Both the position numbers and the translations under genes were made by a program. Below are positions 52,196 through 63,906 of a stretch of 64,000 nucleotides of DNA, piece after piece. Numbering within the stretch: the first letter of the stretch is position 1; the number at the start of each line of letters is the position of its first letter. The notes beneath the pieces were generated by a model, which was not told the origin of the DNA, searched no databases, and saw only the letters and a list, made by a program, of their open reading frames with translations. This DNA is from Cliona cf. orientalis (Eukaryota; Porifera; Demospongiae; Clionaida; Clionaidae), in the NCBI GenBank assembly GCA_963930775.1, contig OZ005689.1:7169569-7233568 (forward strand), in the 5' to 3' direction.

Positions 52196-55100
52196 GTAAG
52201 CCGAGTTCGCGAAACCTGGGCACAATAAATTATCAGTGCATCATGATTATGGTGTACAAGTTTATCATGGGATGATCGTAACACGATATGCTTACTATAG
52301 AGTACAGTAACTGTAATAGTATCATTGTCGTATACTATTATTTAATATAGCTACACCAGAACTTTTATCAATTGAAACTCAGCCTTTTTCTACTGGCAAA
52401 ATTATTGTACATGCATGGTAATTATGTGGTTCATGCAAATATCCGGGTATCAGTGTATCATCATGACTTAGAAATCCAAGTCAACTATATTTATTCTCCT
52501 GGCCCTCAGATCTGTTTCCATTCGGGGTCGCTGCTGGTGATCAGCCTGGTCCTGGAGGTGATGACAGTGCATCAAATCAAGTGACTCTGGAAGTCCCATT
52601 CACCTTTATTGGAATAGAATACCGTCGGATTGTTGTAAGAATTTATGTTTATGTATTATATTTGAACTTGATATGCAGCATAATATCGACACGAAATTCC
52701 ATGTCAATGAAGAATCCACTTGCATTATGGGCACGTTTATGTTTAATTTGGCAGCATTTCAGGAGTATAGTATAGGGATGAAATTGTCCAGTAGCTAGTT
52801 TACATGTGACCACCCCTCCACATGTGAAAAAAAAATATATTAATTGTAGCTAGCAGACATAGGAGTGTATGTGCCCATCCAAACATAGCTATAATACAGT
52901 ATACGACAGTCCCTGGGGTTAGCCTCTGTATTGATTTATGTTTGTTGTCTCATAATGATTGCGATACTGATGAAAGAAGTAATCCGAGCACACATACAAA
53001 TCATTATGCCATGTTCCTCCTTTATTATAGGTGAATTCCAATGGTGTGCTCTCATTTGAGAGTTCCTTCACAAGGTGTTGTGGCTCAAGAACATTCCCCA
53101 CTTCCTCTCCTCCCCTCGTTGCTCCCTTCTGGCACGACTTTGACCCAACTGTTGGAGGAATGATCTACTATCGTCAAACAAATGATTCTCAACAGCTGCA
53201 GCTCTTTAGATCTCTTCTAACCGATAGAGGAGTGAGCGATTTCTTCCCAACTCTGCTTTTTATTGCAACCTGGGACCAAGTACCACAGTATGCTGGCTCC
53301 CCACTGGTATAATAATAAAATACTTTACTACCAGTATAACAGTTTTATAGTGTTAATAGTGCTCAATAGAGAGTACAAATGTACACAATTAGCAGTAGCT
53401 AAACCCGAGGAGGGTTCTAGGACTAATTAGGACGAAAGTCAACGGCCATCAGATTCTATGGGATCTGGGTGCATGCATGGTTCACCAGTGAGCAATGCAC
53501 CATTCACAATGTCTAATTTGTGTACCATCTGAAGCTGCCCAGCCTAAAAATTAACAAGCCATATACACTATTGAGCAGCTAGTGCTTATTAAATTTTTGA
53601 GGAGACCACAAATAGAGTGGCTGGTGCAGAGCTAATTATAACGTTCGGTCATCGGTCATTTGACCGCCACAAAGAGCCTTGTGGCCGGTCAAATAGCATA
53701 GTGTCTGGACATAGTGACCGCCCATACTGGTTGCCTTAGGCATATGCACTTCAGTACTGGTAGTGGACAATGGTTGGTGGTAACTAATGTGATGCTACTA
53801 TAGTTTGTTCAACACCTACTTGAGGCTGATTTCCTTGTCTGTAGCATGGTTTGTGGTGCATGTATTTAATAGTAGTTACTGTACTGTGGTGGTCAAGTTG
53901 CTGTAGAATACTTCTAAGTGTGCATTGTATTGTACGTAACACTATTATGATATCTGTATACTATAGCTCTATAATACCAACAGTTAAAAAATCTTAGCAT
54001 GGATCTATAGTGTTACAATGTACGTCCTGACAACATTTGGAGATGTCCGACCAACCTTTGGTCTGATCTGACGTTTGTCAGGTCATCAGCAAAGAGTTAT
54101 AATTAGCTCTGTGGTGCAGTGTGTGGTTTGTTCTAAGTGACCAGTCCACTCTATCATGTGGTTATTTACTAGCTTAGAACAGCTGAAAAACTAACCATAG
54201 CAGTGTGGTATTCCAATTCTTGCTTGACCTTCCTGCTTTATTAGCTAGGGATATGAACTTTCATGTATTTGGCTTTGTCTATTGCCAAGCAAACTTAGTT
54301 AAATTCTCCATGACCATTACTTTAGGTCAACAACACTCTCCAAGTTGTGTTGGCAACAGATGGAGTGCAAACACTAGCTGTGTTCATCTATAAGGATATA
54401 AACTGGGGACAACGAGCTCAGATTGGATTTAATGTTGGAGATGGATACACTGCTTTTATATTTCCTGAAGCACTTTCTGACGTAACTCGAAACATTGATG
54501 AATATTCTAATGTTGGAGAGCCGGGGGTCTTTATCTATCGTATTGATGGTAGGTCTAGCTTCTCTCTCCCCCCCCCCCCTCCTCTCTCTCTCTCTCTCTC
54601 TCCTCTCCCTTTCTCTCTCCTCCCTCCATGCATGAAGAGTGCATGTGCTATACTATTCCTTGTCCTCTTGCTGCAGTTCACAAAATATTTTGCTATGTAC
54701 AGTAACAATAATTGTCAAGTATTTCATGCCTGTTTGAAGTCATACTGGGACAACCCGCTTAAAGCCAGTGGAATTTAAATTGCTGCCTAATATAATAGTT
54801 TTGCTTGGCTTCATTATCTCACCATCACACTGACACTGTGTGCATCACTGCATGTCATAGATTCCTAATCCAAACATTGACTCCCTATAAAGCTAAGTAT
54901 TGCTTGCCATTACATAATGGCTTTTAGCTACAGGGCATTAATTTGACCATTCTATAATAAAAAGATTAGATGTACTATAGAGCCAGAAAATTTGGTGGGA
55001 AATTTAATCTGGCGGTTTGGCGGTCTGCCTTCATAACTGTCAAATTTAGATCCATTAGTATTTAATTATTTTGCAGTGGCAATTATGAGCTCATAAGTGA

Positions 55101-58100
55101 CTGAATTTTAGATTTGACCATACCTATGTAAATAATATTCCTTACCAAATTTCCTGCTATAGTACGCAATGTTTTTATTATTCCGGTATTGTCAACATGC
55201 AGTACCTCCCCCATTGAAGCTGTCTGGTATACTGCCGTTTGGAGCCAGTGTTAACGATTATCCTGGACCGCCCGGCGATGATAGCTCATCAAAGCCTTTG
55301 ACTCTAACGGGAGGGGCTTTCCCTTTCTTTGGAAGGGAATACAACAAAATCATAGTAAGTGTGAATAATTAACAAACGCATTGAATTTCAAGTTCCCATG
55401 TGTGTAGCAAATTTCAAGCAATAACTTTATCGTTAGTGTAGATGAAAAGCCATCTTTGGGTTTGCAATAGGCTCTAGACTATTGTAGCCTCATCCTCAGG
55501 CCACTCCCATATTTTCAACTGGAGTTGAAAAAGATCGGGGAGCCTGGGGACAAGGCTATGACTATTGCATGTCTTCACTACAGACTTTAAGCCTAACGAA
55601 TGTCTAATCACAGTGTTTTAGTACTCATTTTGCACAATAATTACACTGTGTATGGTGACAAAAATTTTTAGCCTATAATAGCTATCCCTCTCATTCTCTA
55701 CAGGTGAATTCTAATGGTGTCCTGTCATTTGACACCCCCTTCACTAGTTGCTGTCCACCTAGGGACTTCCCCATGGTCTCCCCTCCCCTGATTGCTCCAT
55801 TCTGGTTGGACTTTGACCGCACAGGAGCCAGCCAGAGTGGCATCTACTACCGCCTAACCGAAGACCCATCCTATCTAGAGCTCGTCCATATACTGCTCAA
55901 CAGTGTTGAAAATGTTGGAGATTTGACTGAATTTTTCCCCACGAAGCTATTTATCGCTACATGGGTTAAAGTGCCGCAGTATCAAGGTGTATCCACTTCA
56001 GTAAGTGTGCTCTAAAATTAAATCTGTCATTGGGCATAATTATGCATAATTGTATCACTTAGAGAAATTTAATTAGGATGATAGATGCAATTGTGTAATT
56101 ACTTTTTGTGAGGTCCCATAACAATGTTGTACCATATAGCAGAAAATTTTAGAGGGAGAAAACTTTTACGGATCAATAGGATAGGAGCATTTCACGGGGA
56201 AAACTTTCGCGGAATGTCAAAAATGGTCGCCTAATGGGTTATGCATGTGTAGAATTTCGTGGAGAATACTTTCACGGATCGCTGAAAAATCGCGAAATTC
56301 GTGAAAGTTTTCTCCTTCGAAAGTTTCCCGCTATATGGAGATTTGACTGAATTTTTCCCCACAAAGCTGTTTATCACTACTTGGGATAAAGTGCCACAAT
56401 ATAATGGCGGATCCACTTCAGTACGTGTGCTCTAAAATTAAACCTGACATTGGGCATAATTATGCGTAATTGTATCACTTAGAGAAATTAATCAGGATGA
56501 TAGATGCAATTCCGCAATGGATTATTTTTTGTGATGTCCCATAACAATGTTGTAACTTATCAGTGTCATTAAAATTATAATTTTAATCACCACCCTCTCG
56601 TAATCTTTTGACAATAAATCCTAAGAAACATATCCCAAATCCTGAGACAATCATGGAAAACACTACACCTTATGGGAGTAGATGGCTAAAAATCCTAATA
56701 TTCCTAATTTGCATGTGCTAATGAAGCAAAATTGATGCTCAGAAATCCTAATCTTTGGCAGCACTGCCCCCTTACCTAAGAGAATCTCCAAGTAAATCCC
56801 TAGCTATATACCAACAGGATAGTTATGAATAATAATAATAGTATTTTCCCCCCTAGGTTCATAACACGTTTCAAGTACTGTTATCAACGGATGGTGTTTG
56901 GACAGTGTCTGTATTCATCTACCATGACATTCGATGGGGCTCTAGAGCTCAGGTGGGATTCAACGCTGGAGATGGACAAACGTCATTCACACTTCCTGAG
57001 GCGCTCACCGAGCAAACTCGTAACATTGATCATATCTCTAACGTTGGAGAGCCAGGGATCCTTATTTATCGTATAGATGGTAAGCTACGTACATATACCA
57101 TGATTGTTATTGTCAAGAGTATTATACTCTTGTTATCGTATAGCGAGAAACTTTGGTGAAGTTTTGATTTGGTGAATTCGATATAGATCTCCAAACTAAA
57201 AACTTGCCAATTTAACCTAATGCAAACACGGCTATGGCAGTAAGCATTCATGCAATTTGAACTTTGCCTGAGAGCTATTTCGCCAAAATTTAATGTTCAC
57301 CAAAGTTACCCGCTATATATATACTTCCTACAAGTGGAAATACTGTTAATATGTGTATATGTGATAATGAGTCACTACTCGAGTCAGTTTTCACCCAAAA
57401 CCGAGGTAGTCGAGGCCACACTCAGAGTAATAACTAGAGCTCTAGTTATTAATCCAAGTGTGGTAGCTATTTATCTGCATTTGTGTATATTATAATCTTG
57501 AACTCAAGGGAAAATATTCACCAGTGTTGTTAATTGATAACACAGTAGTTTACCACTGGGTGAATAGCATTGTGTAACATTATAGTATGATGTAATATTA
57601 ATTTACACTGCATAGTTAGACTGTGACATTTCTTTCACATGTGAGGCCACTGAGAATGCTGTACGACTCCTTTTTTGGACAATTGCTTGACCATATTATC
57701 CTTTACCTTTAGAAGGCACATGGGTGTTATCGTTGCTAGGTGCACATCCTTGCTAGCAGCTGCGTAAAGGAAAGTTTGTGAATGGAGTTACTCTCTTTAA
57801 TGGAATCAAGTAACTCCTTAAGGGAATTCCTAAGTTGACAAGTTGATAATATGAAACCACAGAGTAGCTAATTCGTAGATGATTGCATCCTGAATGTTCA
57901 ACGATGTGTGCAAGTTCTGATGAGGTTAGGATAACTATACATGACTTGTTATCCATGGAGAGTTCCTGTACCAAACACCCATGCCCATACTCACTAGCAC
58001 TATAATCAATATGCATACATGTACGATGTCAACTGAAGGGCTCAGAACCAGAGTGGCCTAACCCACAAATGTTGAGTTAGCCCCCCTAATCTTGAAAAAT

Positions 58101-61100
58101 GCATTTCATGAGCAACAGAAAATTCACATTATTTTTTTTGAAAATTTGAGTGATTTAAATTAGTAGAGTAAGGTATTTGGTTTTTAGTCCATTTTTGAGC
58201 TTTTTAGACTGTTTCCTGCATTCAATTTGGGGTTAGGCCACTGTGGTTCCCGACCCTTCAATTATTAAGTGCACGCCTCACATGTAGCTCTAGCTAGCAA
58301 GGATGTGCACCTAGTAATGCCCCCCGCCTTCCTGGTCCTTGTGTGTTTTAAACGAGTGTTAGTGTGTGCACATGTAATTTTATTGCTTGCCATTTCCTCC
58401 CCCTCCCCCATGCATGCATAGGAAATTGATATGCATCTAAAAAACTGACATCAAGTACTTCGTCTACTGAAGTATTTAACCAAGTTTAGATGTTTAGTTC
58501 TGTTACCTATTGTTATATAATATAGTGTTTGGTGGAATATTGGCCACACACATGATGTCGACGTCACTGCTCAGATTGGCTTGGAGTGCACAAACATTCG
58601 CAGCAATGGTTTGGCCATGATCCATTTTCTCCTTGAGGGTATTTTTGGTCAACCCATACCTATGTCCCGTAATATTCCATTAAATTTCTTTGGTTGCTAG
58701 GCAATGGCAAGCAATAAATTATATGTGCACACATACACTAACGCTTGTTTAAAATACACGCACACACTGGTATATGCATTAATAATTATGATAGTACAAA
58801 CTACATGTTCAAGTGCTCCTCAATTAATGTCATGTAACTGAATCAGATTTAATTATCCATCGCCCCCTTTCATTATTAGCTGCTATAGTATATACTCGTC
58901 TCATATTAAACTGATAAAAACTTTGGTTGCTAGGCAATTACAACAATACACACACATACACATGTATTGTGCACCTATAATAATATTGTTATGCATACAC
59001 ACTTACATACACTGAATACAGTTCCACCAGATCAGGCCCACTCCCTCACAGTGGAAAGCAGTGAATCAACATCCATTTCCATCAGCTGGAGGCCTCCGAC
59101 ACTAACCAGTCTACAGGTCTTATACTACATAATCAGCGCCGTCAATCTGAACAGCACTAGCACTGTGGTGGGTGATAATAACAGCATTACTCAAGTGAAT
59201 ACGACAAGCAATGTCATGTTATATAATGTGACTGGTCTACTTCCTGGCACCACCTATGAGCTGACTGTGGTGGCAGTATCTCGTGATATTTACAGGCCGG
59301 AAATTGTCGCCAGTATGAGTCGGCCGAGCAGTTCTGTAATGACTACTATAGGTTTCACAGGTATAATATCACTCAATCTCTGCATATACAGTGAATTTCA
59401 GCTCAATGCATTTAGAATACTCAGTAGGATACTAAAAACATCTTAGATTTAAAATAAACAAAATCAATGTACACACACAAACATAGTTACATGTACATGC
59501 CTAGCTGATATTAACTCTACAACAAATTATACCATTAAGGTTTATGGAGTACTAGTCTTGTGGTGTATATGTTCCGTACGGATGACCAACCGCTGCCCGG
59601 ATGTATAACCGGATGGCCCGTTGCACAACCGGATGACCCGTTGTGCAACCGGCTGGCCAGCGCATAATTAGCGCTAGTGCCTGTGCGCACGCTCAATTTG
59701 CGTACGCAGGCTCGAGCTAGCTCGCGACTAAAGCAGAGGTGTACAACAGGTCCAGTCGATCCTGTCCGGTTGTACAGCAGGCCTCATTAATTTCTGGCCA
59801 GTTGCACATCAGGATTACCTACACGCTATCCGGTTGTACAACCGGCCCAGTCGATCCTGTCCGGTTGCACAGCAGGCCTCATTAATTACTGGCCAGTTGC
59901 ACATCAGGATTACCTACACACTGTCCGGTTGTACAACCGGCCCAGTCGATCCTGTCCGGGTGCACAGCAGGCCTCATTAATTACTGGCCAGTTGCACATC
60001 AGGATTGCCTACACACTGTCCGGTAGTACAATCGGCCTAGTCGATCCTGTATATACAGCCTGAGCTAGGCCTCGTTCAGTATAAAAGGCCTGTATATTAT
60101 ATCCCATCACAATCACTCAAATCAGCGGGGAGCAGTGCACAGCAGAGAGTCCTAATGTTGTGCACCAGGACATCGAGAAAGCTGTTTGTATATAGTAATA
60201 GGGCGTCCGCGGTTGCACATCGGGATAGCCGGTTGCATAACCGGCCACAGAGGAGCTAGGGTTGATCAACAGGACGTCCCGTTGTGCAACTGGATATCCG
60301 GTTGCATAACGGGCATCCGGTTACGCAACCGGCTGGGTTGGTCATCGGTGCAGAACATATATAGCATTATAGCTGTTCTTAAAATTAATGACTAGCATTA
60401 ATTTAGCCTTTAGCTGCGAACCACCGACACATTTGTAATTGTTATTTCTATTATTTGACGGAACAGCCAAGGCCACTTACAGGTCGACTAATTAAAGTTC
60501 AAACATAGTGGCCGCTCGGATAAACCCCGGAGACTAACTCTCCTTGACCCTTCTTGTAAATGACCTTATTCGTTCTCTATAGGAAATCCAATTTGACCAA
60601 AAGAAAAATTATTATAAATCCCTGAAAATTTTACACTTTTGGGTGCCCTGGGCAATAACTAATTGTGTCTATCCAGTGTGCAGTTTTTCTCCAGAAATGA
60701 TTAAATAAGGAATTTTGGCTGTTTTATAAGGATAATTGGTCTTATTCTTCATTGAAACAGAGCCCATAGTAAAGTCATGCATCAGTGCATGTGTGCATAC
60801 ATGGCATCAGCATACGTGGCTATGTACGTAATAAAGCACAAGAGGTCGAGCAAACACAAAATAATATTAATTTTGTTTGGTATATTTTTTTCAGGGCTAC
60901 AAGAATTTAGTAACATAATGTAATCATCATGTGTGCAAACAATTCCATCTTTCAAGTTTGACAATGGTACATAGACTTTGGAATGGGTTATATACGGTTA
61001 TAGGTATGATGTCTTACATGTATACAATTAATCTACTAGCGTTGCTTAGATAAGAACAAAAAATTAATAATAATAATAATAGTGTAGACTCTCCCCCAGG

Positions 61101-63906
61101 TCCCCAATCAATCATTTAAGTGCAAACTGAAACCTGTAATATGTGGAAAAAAAATAACTGAGAGGGGCATACAAAGACTGGCTATAATTATAATATTATA
61201 GCTGTAACATGTACAATAAATCACACAGTGTGAAAGAAAGCTTACTATAAGCTTTTCGCTTGTTCTCACACACATACTCATACACACTCACACACACATG
61301 CATACGTACGTGCACACTATTACAGTTCCTGCTCTCTCGTGTGATGCTCCAGTATCGTCCAACGGAGTCATCACAGTCACCTGGTCCTACATCCACACTG
61401 GAGGGCTGCCTCTGACCAATGTTTTTCTAACCTACACTAATTCAGTTCTTTGGAATAGTACAGGGAATTTTTCAAACCACTCTCAGCGGAATACGGTTTC
61501 AGTGAGTAGTGTTGATTCAACATCAATTGTTGTCCCCAATCTTGTGACTGGTCCTGAATACTTGTTTAATATCACTGCTGAAAACAGCTATGGATCATCA
61601 AGCATTGTTTGTGGACCCACCCCTCACTTAATTGGTAAGATTGAATGTCAAGCAGTGGGCTACATCTTCCTCCAAATTAATGATCTCATTTCCTGTTTTA
61701 TCAACATCATAATAATATAGGCTGTTTTTGATTCGTAGGAGTCCCTAAACTGACCATACATGGACCGTCAATATGATAACACTAATTGCTATTCACAGGC
61801 GTAATATAGATGCTGCATTAATTTTGCAAGGTTATACAGTGGATGGAATCCCCCTAGTCTATAATATAATTATAAGGACACCTCTGAAATGCGGACATCT
61901 CGATCCTTTAACCAGGACACCATGCATGATCCTAGCGACACAAAACGGTGTACAAAACTACCCCTAAGATGAGGACACCTTCTTTAATCATGACACTTTA
62001 ACCTGTCCTAAGGGGTGTATAAAATAGAGGGATTCCACCAATTAAGACATTGCATTTACTTCCCATGATTAAAAAGTATTTAATTGAAGGGTCAAATTCA
62101 ATTAAGATTCCATGAACTAATACTCTTTGAGCTTTAATTTTTTTGTGATAATATCCGATACACTATTTTTTTATACAGAATTTATTGCACTATAATATAA
62201 TTATAAAAATATTATAGGACTTCCCACCACACCAGAGATTGGTAATCAAATATCAGGACCAAATGGAGGAGAAGTCACTATTAGCCTAATGACACTATCC
62301 TCAGGAATTAACGGACAGTCCTCAGATTCTGAAGTATTCTGGTTTGTGGTTACCCCAGTACACGATGGAATTGGCGGAGAGAGTGTTTCTCACCTCTCAA
62401 TGAACTATCAGAGCGGCTCTATTGAGAGAGTAGTCGTTAGCGGGTTGGAGGAAGGAGAGAGTTATACGCTCAATGTCACAGCTGTGAATGTCTATGGGAG
62501 CTCTCAAGTAGCCACTTCAATGTCTATCACAGCAGGTACAAAAATTAACAATTGTATATTAATTATTGTGGTGTTACTGATTTGAATTGCTTCAAAATTT
62601 CTAATTCAGTCAAGGAGTAATTTACACTCCTTTCTATAATAATTGTGTTACTATGCATGCAAAATTACAAAATCTTAAGTTTATTATGTTGTCAAACGTT
62701 GATAAGTGTAGTAATTATTATTATCAACTGACTAGCACCAGGATTTTATCCTGTGATATCCATGCAGGTCGCTCGGCAACGAACACTGGTGCAATAGTTG
62801 GTGGAGCTGTTGGAGGCGGTATCATTCTCTTGCTGGTCATTGTTCTCTTGGTCATCCTTATCCTGGTTCTAATGAAAGCTTTTGTGATCAGGCGAGGTGG
62901 GTACTCAAAACAATAGTTATTACAATTTACAGACTGCATGGATAATAATATTATGAACCCTTGACCATCTCCCCAGTAGCTGCACAGTGTAATGGTGCAT
63001 GTGGTAAAAGGTCGTCAATAGAATGCGTACACATCCGACCGATGCTGGTTCCAGAAATTATGGAGATGGCGTCTAAGATCGACTCTCAACCTTGATAGCG
63101 ACAAGTTTCGATGCTTCAATCACAGACAGCACAGTATTCCTTCCGAACTTCAGGTTGGTCGCGCTGCTGCAGTCTCGCGCGGGCCAGCCCCTTGACAATG
63201 ATGCGTGCTATATATAGCACAAGGCTAGCTTAATTATCCACGGCATTACGTAAGCCAAGAAAACACGTGAAGTTCAACCAACAATGCTTCTCAGAGAAAG
63301 TAGCGCTCAGCTTGTAATGTATTCGCTGGATACACGCGTAAGATACTCTACATATTAAATTTTACTGATTTTCAAGTCCCAGAAAAGCTTCAGCGAGGCC
63401 CTGGATTTTTTCATAATTACCTCATAGGTTGCATCATAATTTCATCATAGATTACACCACAATTACCTCATAACCACAGAAAAGTAAATTGCTACTGGGG
63501 AGATAATTATAAATTATTGTAGTATTAATCTTAGAAAATGGATCATACTATTACAGTGGGGATAGCTTAACAGAATGGTTAATGCAGCAGGAAAAAATCC
63601 TACTCTGTATCAGATTCTGCAAGCACAGCAAGTATGGGATCCCATAATAATATCACAATAAGTCACCAAATCAAACCACTAACATTATTAATTTTTTGTT
63701 TTTGATCAAACATTACCCGAAACAATCTCAAACTGGAGAAATTCTCCTAAAATTGGCATGCTGAATATGCCCACTCATTGATCGCACTTCCACCCCAAAT
63801 TTTTGCCATTAGATGAAACCCTAGCTAACATCCATCTTTGTTCAATTCTTCTAACACACAGGTAAAACAGAAATTGGCAATGTTGAAAGTGTCTTAATGA
63901 ACAGAG
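52084..63906 (+). CDS. NIDO-NIDO-FN3-type-TM surface protein, plus copy (3' end outside window)
   Basis: Exons: 52084-52195, 52510-52634, 53031-53306, 54326-54548, 55203-55354, 55704-56000, 56857-57079, 59022-59360, 61326-61634, 62218-62535, 62768-62896, 63862-63906, continuing past the window. All use GT-AG; phases match the minus paralogue exon for exon. The recovered part is 2548 bp, about 849 residues. Order: signal peptide, two NIDO, FN3, FN3-like, one further FN3-like module (two in the paralogue), TM, tail. No break was seen. Likely an adhesion or matrix-contact protein (inference from NIDO/FN3 families). Introns hold several MITEs, and the intron after 56000 carries a partial duplicate of the preceding exon. 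The two genes are transcribed away from each other, starts 5.75 kb apart. Confidence 0.87.
52510..54548 (+). CDS. First NIDO domain (plus copy), three exons
   Basis: 52510-52634 (125 bp): LFPFGVAAGDQPGPGGDD, EVPFTFIGIEYRRIV. 53031-53306 (276 bp): VNSNGVLSFESSFTRCCGSR, PPLVAPFWHDFDPTVGGMIY, LLFIATWDQVPQYA. 54326-54548 (223 bp): VNNTLQVVLATDGVQTLAVF, INWGQRAQIGFNVGDGYTAF, NVGEPGVFIYRID. The third exon is nearly the same as the one at 45046-44824 in the paralogue. Acceptor 54325 follows a short TTACTTTAG tract. Confidence 0.9.
53307..54325. other. Intron of about 1 kb, no element recognised
   Basis: Within the first NIDO domain. AT-rich, with no clear inverted or tandem repeat. Confidence 0.5.
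55203..57079 (+). CDS. Second NIDO domain (plus copy), three exons
   Basis: 55203-55354 (152 bp): LKLSGILPFGASVNDYPGPP, FPFFGREYNKII. 55704-56000 (297 bp): VNSNGVLSFDTPFTSCCPPR, LIAPFWLDFDRTG, KLFIATWVKVPQYQ. 56857-57079 (223 bp): HNTFQVLLSTDGVWTVSVFI, IRWGSRAQVGFNAGDGQTSF, NVGEPGILIYRID. Exon lengths 297 and 223 equal those of the minus gene. NIDO-1 and NIDO-2 of one gene differ more than the same NIDO between genes, so the domain duplication predates the gene duplication. Confidence 0.9.
55916..56555. repeat. Tandem duplication of an exon end plus intron start, spacing 420 bp
   Basis: The last 85 bp of exon 55704-56000 and about 134 bp of following intron recur at 56336-56555 with modest divergence, including a donor-like GTACGTG. 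The second copy begins exactly where the MITE 56135-56335 ends. The duplicate lacks an upstream acceptor and is probably not an exon. Confidence 0.85.
56135..56335. mobile_element. TA-type MITE, TATAGCGGGAAACTTTCG ends
   Basis: Left TATAGCAGAAAATTTTAGAG, right TCGAAAGTTTCCCGCTATA, imperfect inverses starting and ending in TA. Interior pairs such as AACTTTCGCGGAAT / ATTTCGTGGAGAAT also exist. The same family has a copy at 57139-57317. Confidence 0.8.
57139..57317. mobile_element. TA-type MITE, second copy in the NIDO gene
   Basis: TATAGCGAGAAACTTTGGTG then AA at the left; TTCACCAAAGTTACCCGCTATA (22 bp) at the right, inverse of the left apart from two bases. Inner ATTTGGTGAATT / AATTTCGCCAAA-type pairing. 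Intronic. Confidence 0.8.
57318..59021. other. Intron between NIDO-2 and FN3
   Basis: Contains the MITE 58034-58260. A perfect AATAACTAGAGCTCTAGTTATT palindrome lies at about 57429-57450. No exon is supported; the reading frame at 57753-58016 (-) is not conserved with anything seen here. Confidence 0.5.
58034..58260. mobile_element. MITE, second copy of the 9579 family
   Basis: TGAAGGGCTCAGAACCAGAG at the left; CCACTGTGGTTCCCGACCCT then TCA at the right. Same length class (227 bp versus 226 bp) and the same interior phrases (GTTAGCCC, TTTTTAGTCCATTTTTG) as 9579-9804, but inverted relative to it. Confidence 0.85.
59022..59360 (+). CDS. FN3 exon of the plus NIDO gene
   Basis: 339 bp, phase 1-1: VPPDQAHSLTVESSESTSIS, ISWRPPTLTS, GLLPGTTYELTVVAVS. 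Full FN3; counterpart of 42329-42009, from which it differs by a longer C-C' loop (STSTVVGDNNSIT). Confidence 0.88.
59574..60345. repeat. 95-bp tandem repeat with CCGGTTGTACAACCGG palindromes
   Basis: About three and a half units of 95 bp occupy roughly 59735-60050 (unit starts at 59831, 59926 and 60021). Each holds CCGGTTGYACARCMGG, CCAGTCGATCCTGTCC and TGGCCAGTTGCACATCAGGA. Flanks 59574-59660 and 60205-60345 carry non-periodic copies of the CCGGTTGCRCAACCGG word. Located in an intron of the NIDO gene. Confidence 0.88.
60346..61325. other. Intronic sequence, no element recognised
   Basis: AT-rich intron upstream of exon 61326. A CACACA/TACACA-rich tract at 61267-61295 precedes the acceptor. 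Confidence 0.5.
61326..62535 (+). CDS. Two FN3-like exons of the plus NIDO gene
   Basis: 61326-61634 (309 bp): VPALSCDAPVSSNGVITVTW, GGLPLTNVFLTYTNSV, GPEYLFNITAENSYGSSSIV. 62218-62535 (318 bp): VFWFVVTPVHDGIGGESVSH, NYQSGSIERVVVSG, EEGESYTLNVTAVNVYGSS. The second equals one of the two duplicated modules in the minus gene. GT-AG at both, phase 1. Confidence 0.87.
62768..62896 (+). CDS. Transmembrane exon of the plus NIDO gene
   Basis: 129 bp, phase 1-1: RSATNTGAIVGGAVGGG, then a hydrophobic core IILLLVIVLLVILILVLM, then KAFVIRR. The Gly-rich lead VGGAVGGG resembles VGGAIGGLLG in exon 6 of the Ig/FN3 gene at 20309-20467, which suggests the TM exon was shared between the two families by exon shuffling (inference). 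Confidence 0.88.
62897..63861. other. Intron before the tail exon
   Basis: Contains a GC-richer patch at about 62990-63190 with no recognised content, then the truncated inverted MITE copy at about 63650-63823 (same family as 16955-17228, end GATGAAACCCT at 63812). Confidence 0.55.
63650..63823 (-). mobile_element. Truncated copy of the CAGGGTTTCATC-type MITE
   Basis: Inverse of 16955-17130 in outline: AAGTCACCAAATCAAACCAC, TTTTTGATCAAA, GGAGAAATTCTCCTAAAA, ATGCCCACTCATTGATCGCA and GATGAAACCCTA all match the inverse of the other copy. The other terminus is missing, and the poly-G tract is reduced to a short C run. Confidence 0.8.
63862..63906 (+). CDS. First cytoplasmic-tail exon of the plus NIDO gene
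   Basis: 45 bp, phase 1-1: GKTEIGNVESVLMNRG between CACACAG and GTATGT. Same length and pattern as 38281-38237 in the paralogue. The gene continues beyond the window. Confidence 0.75.
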
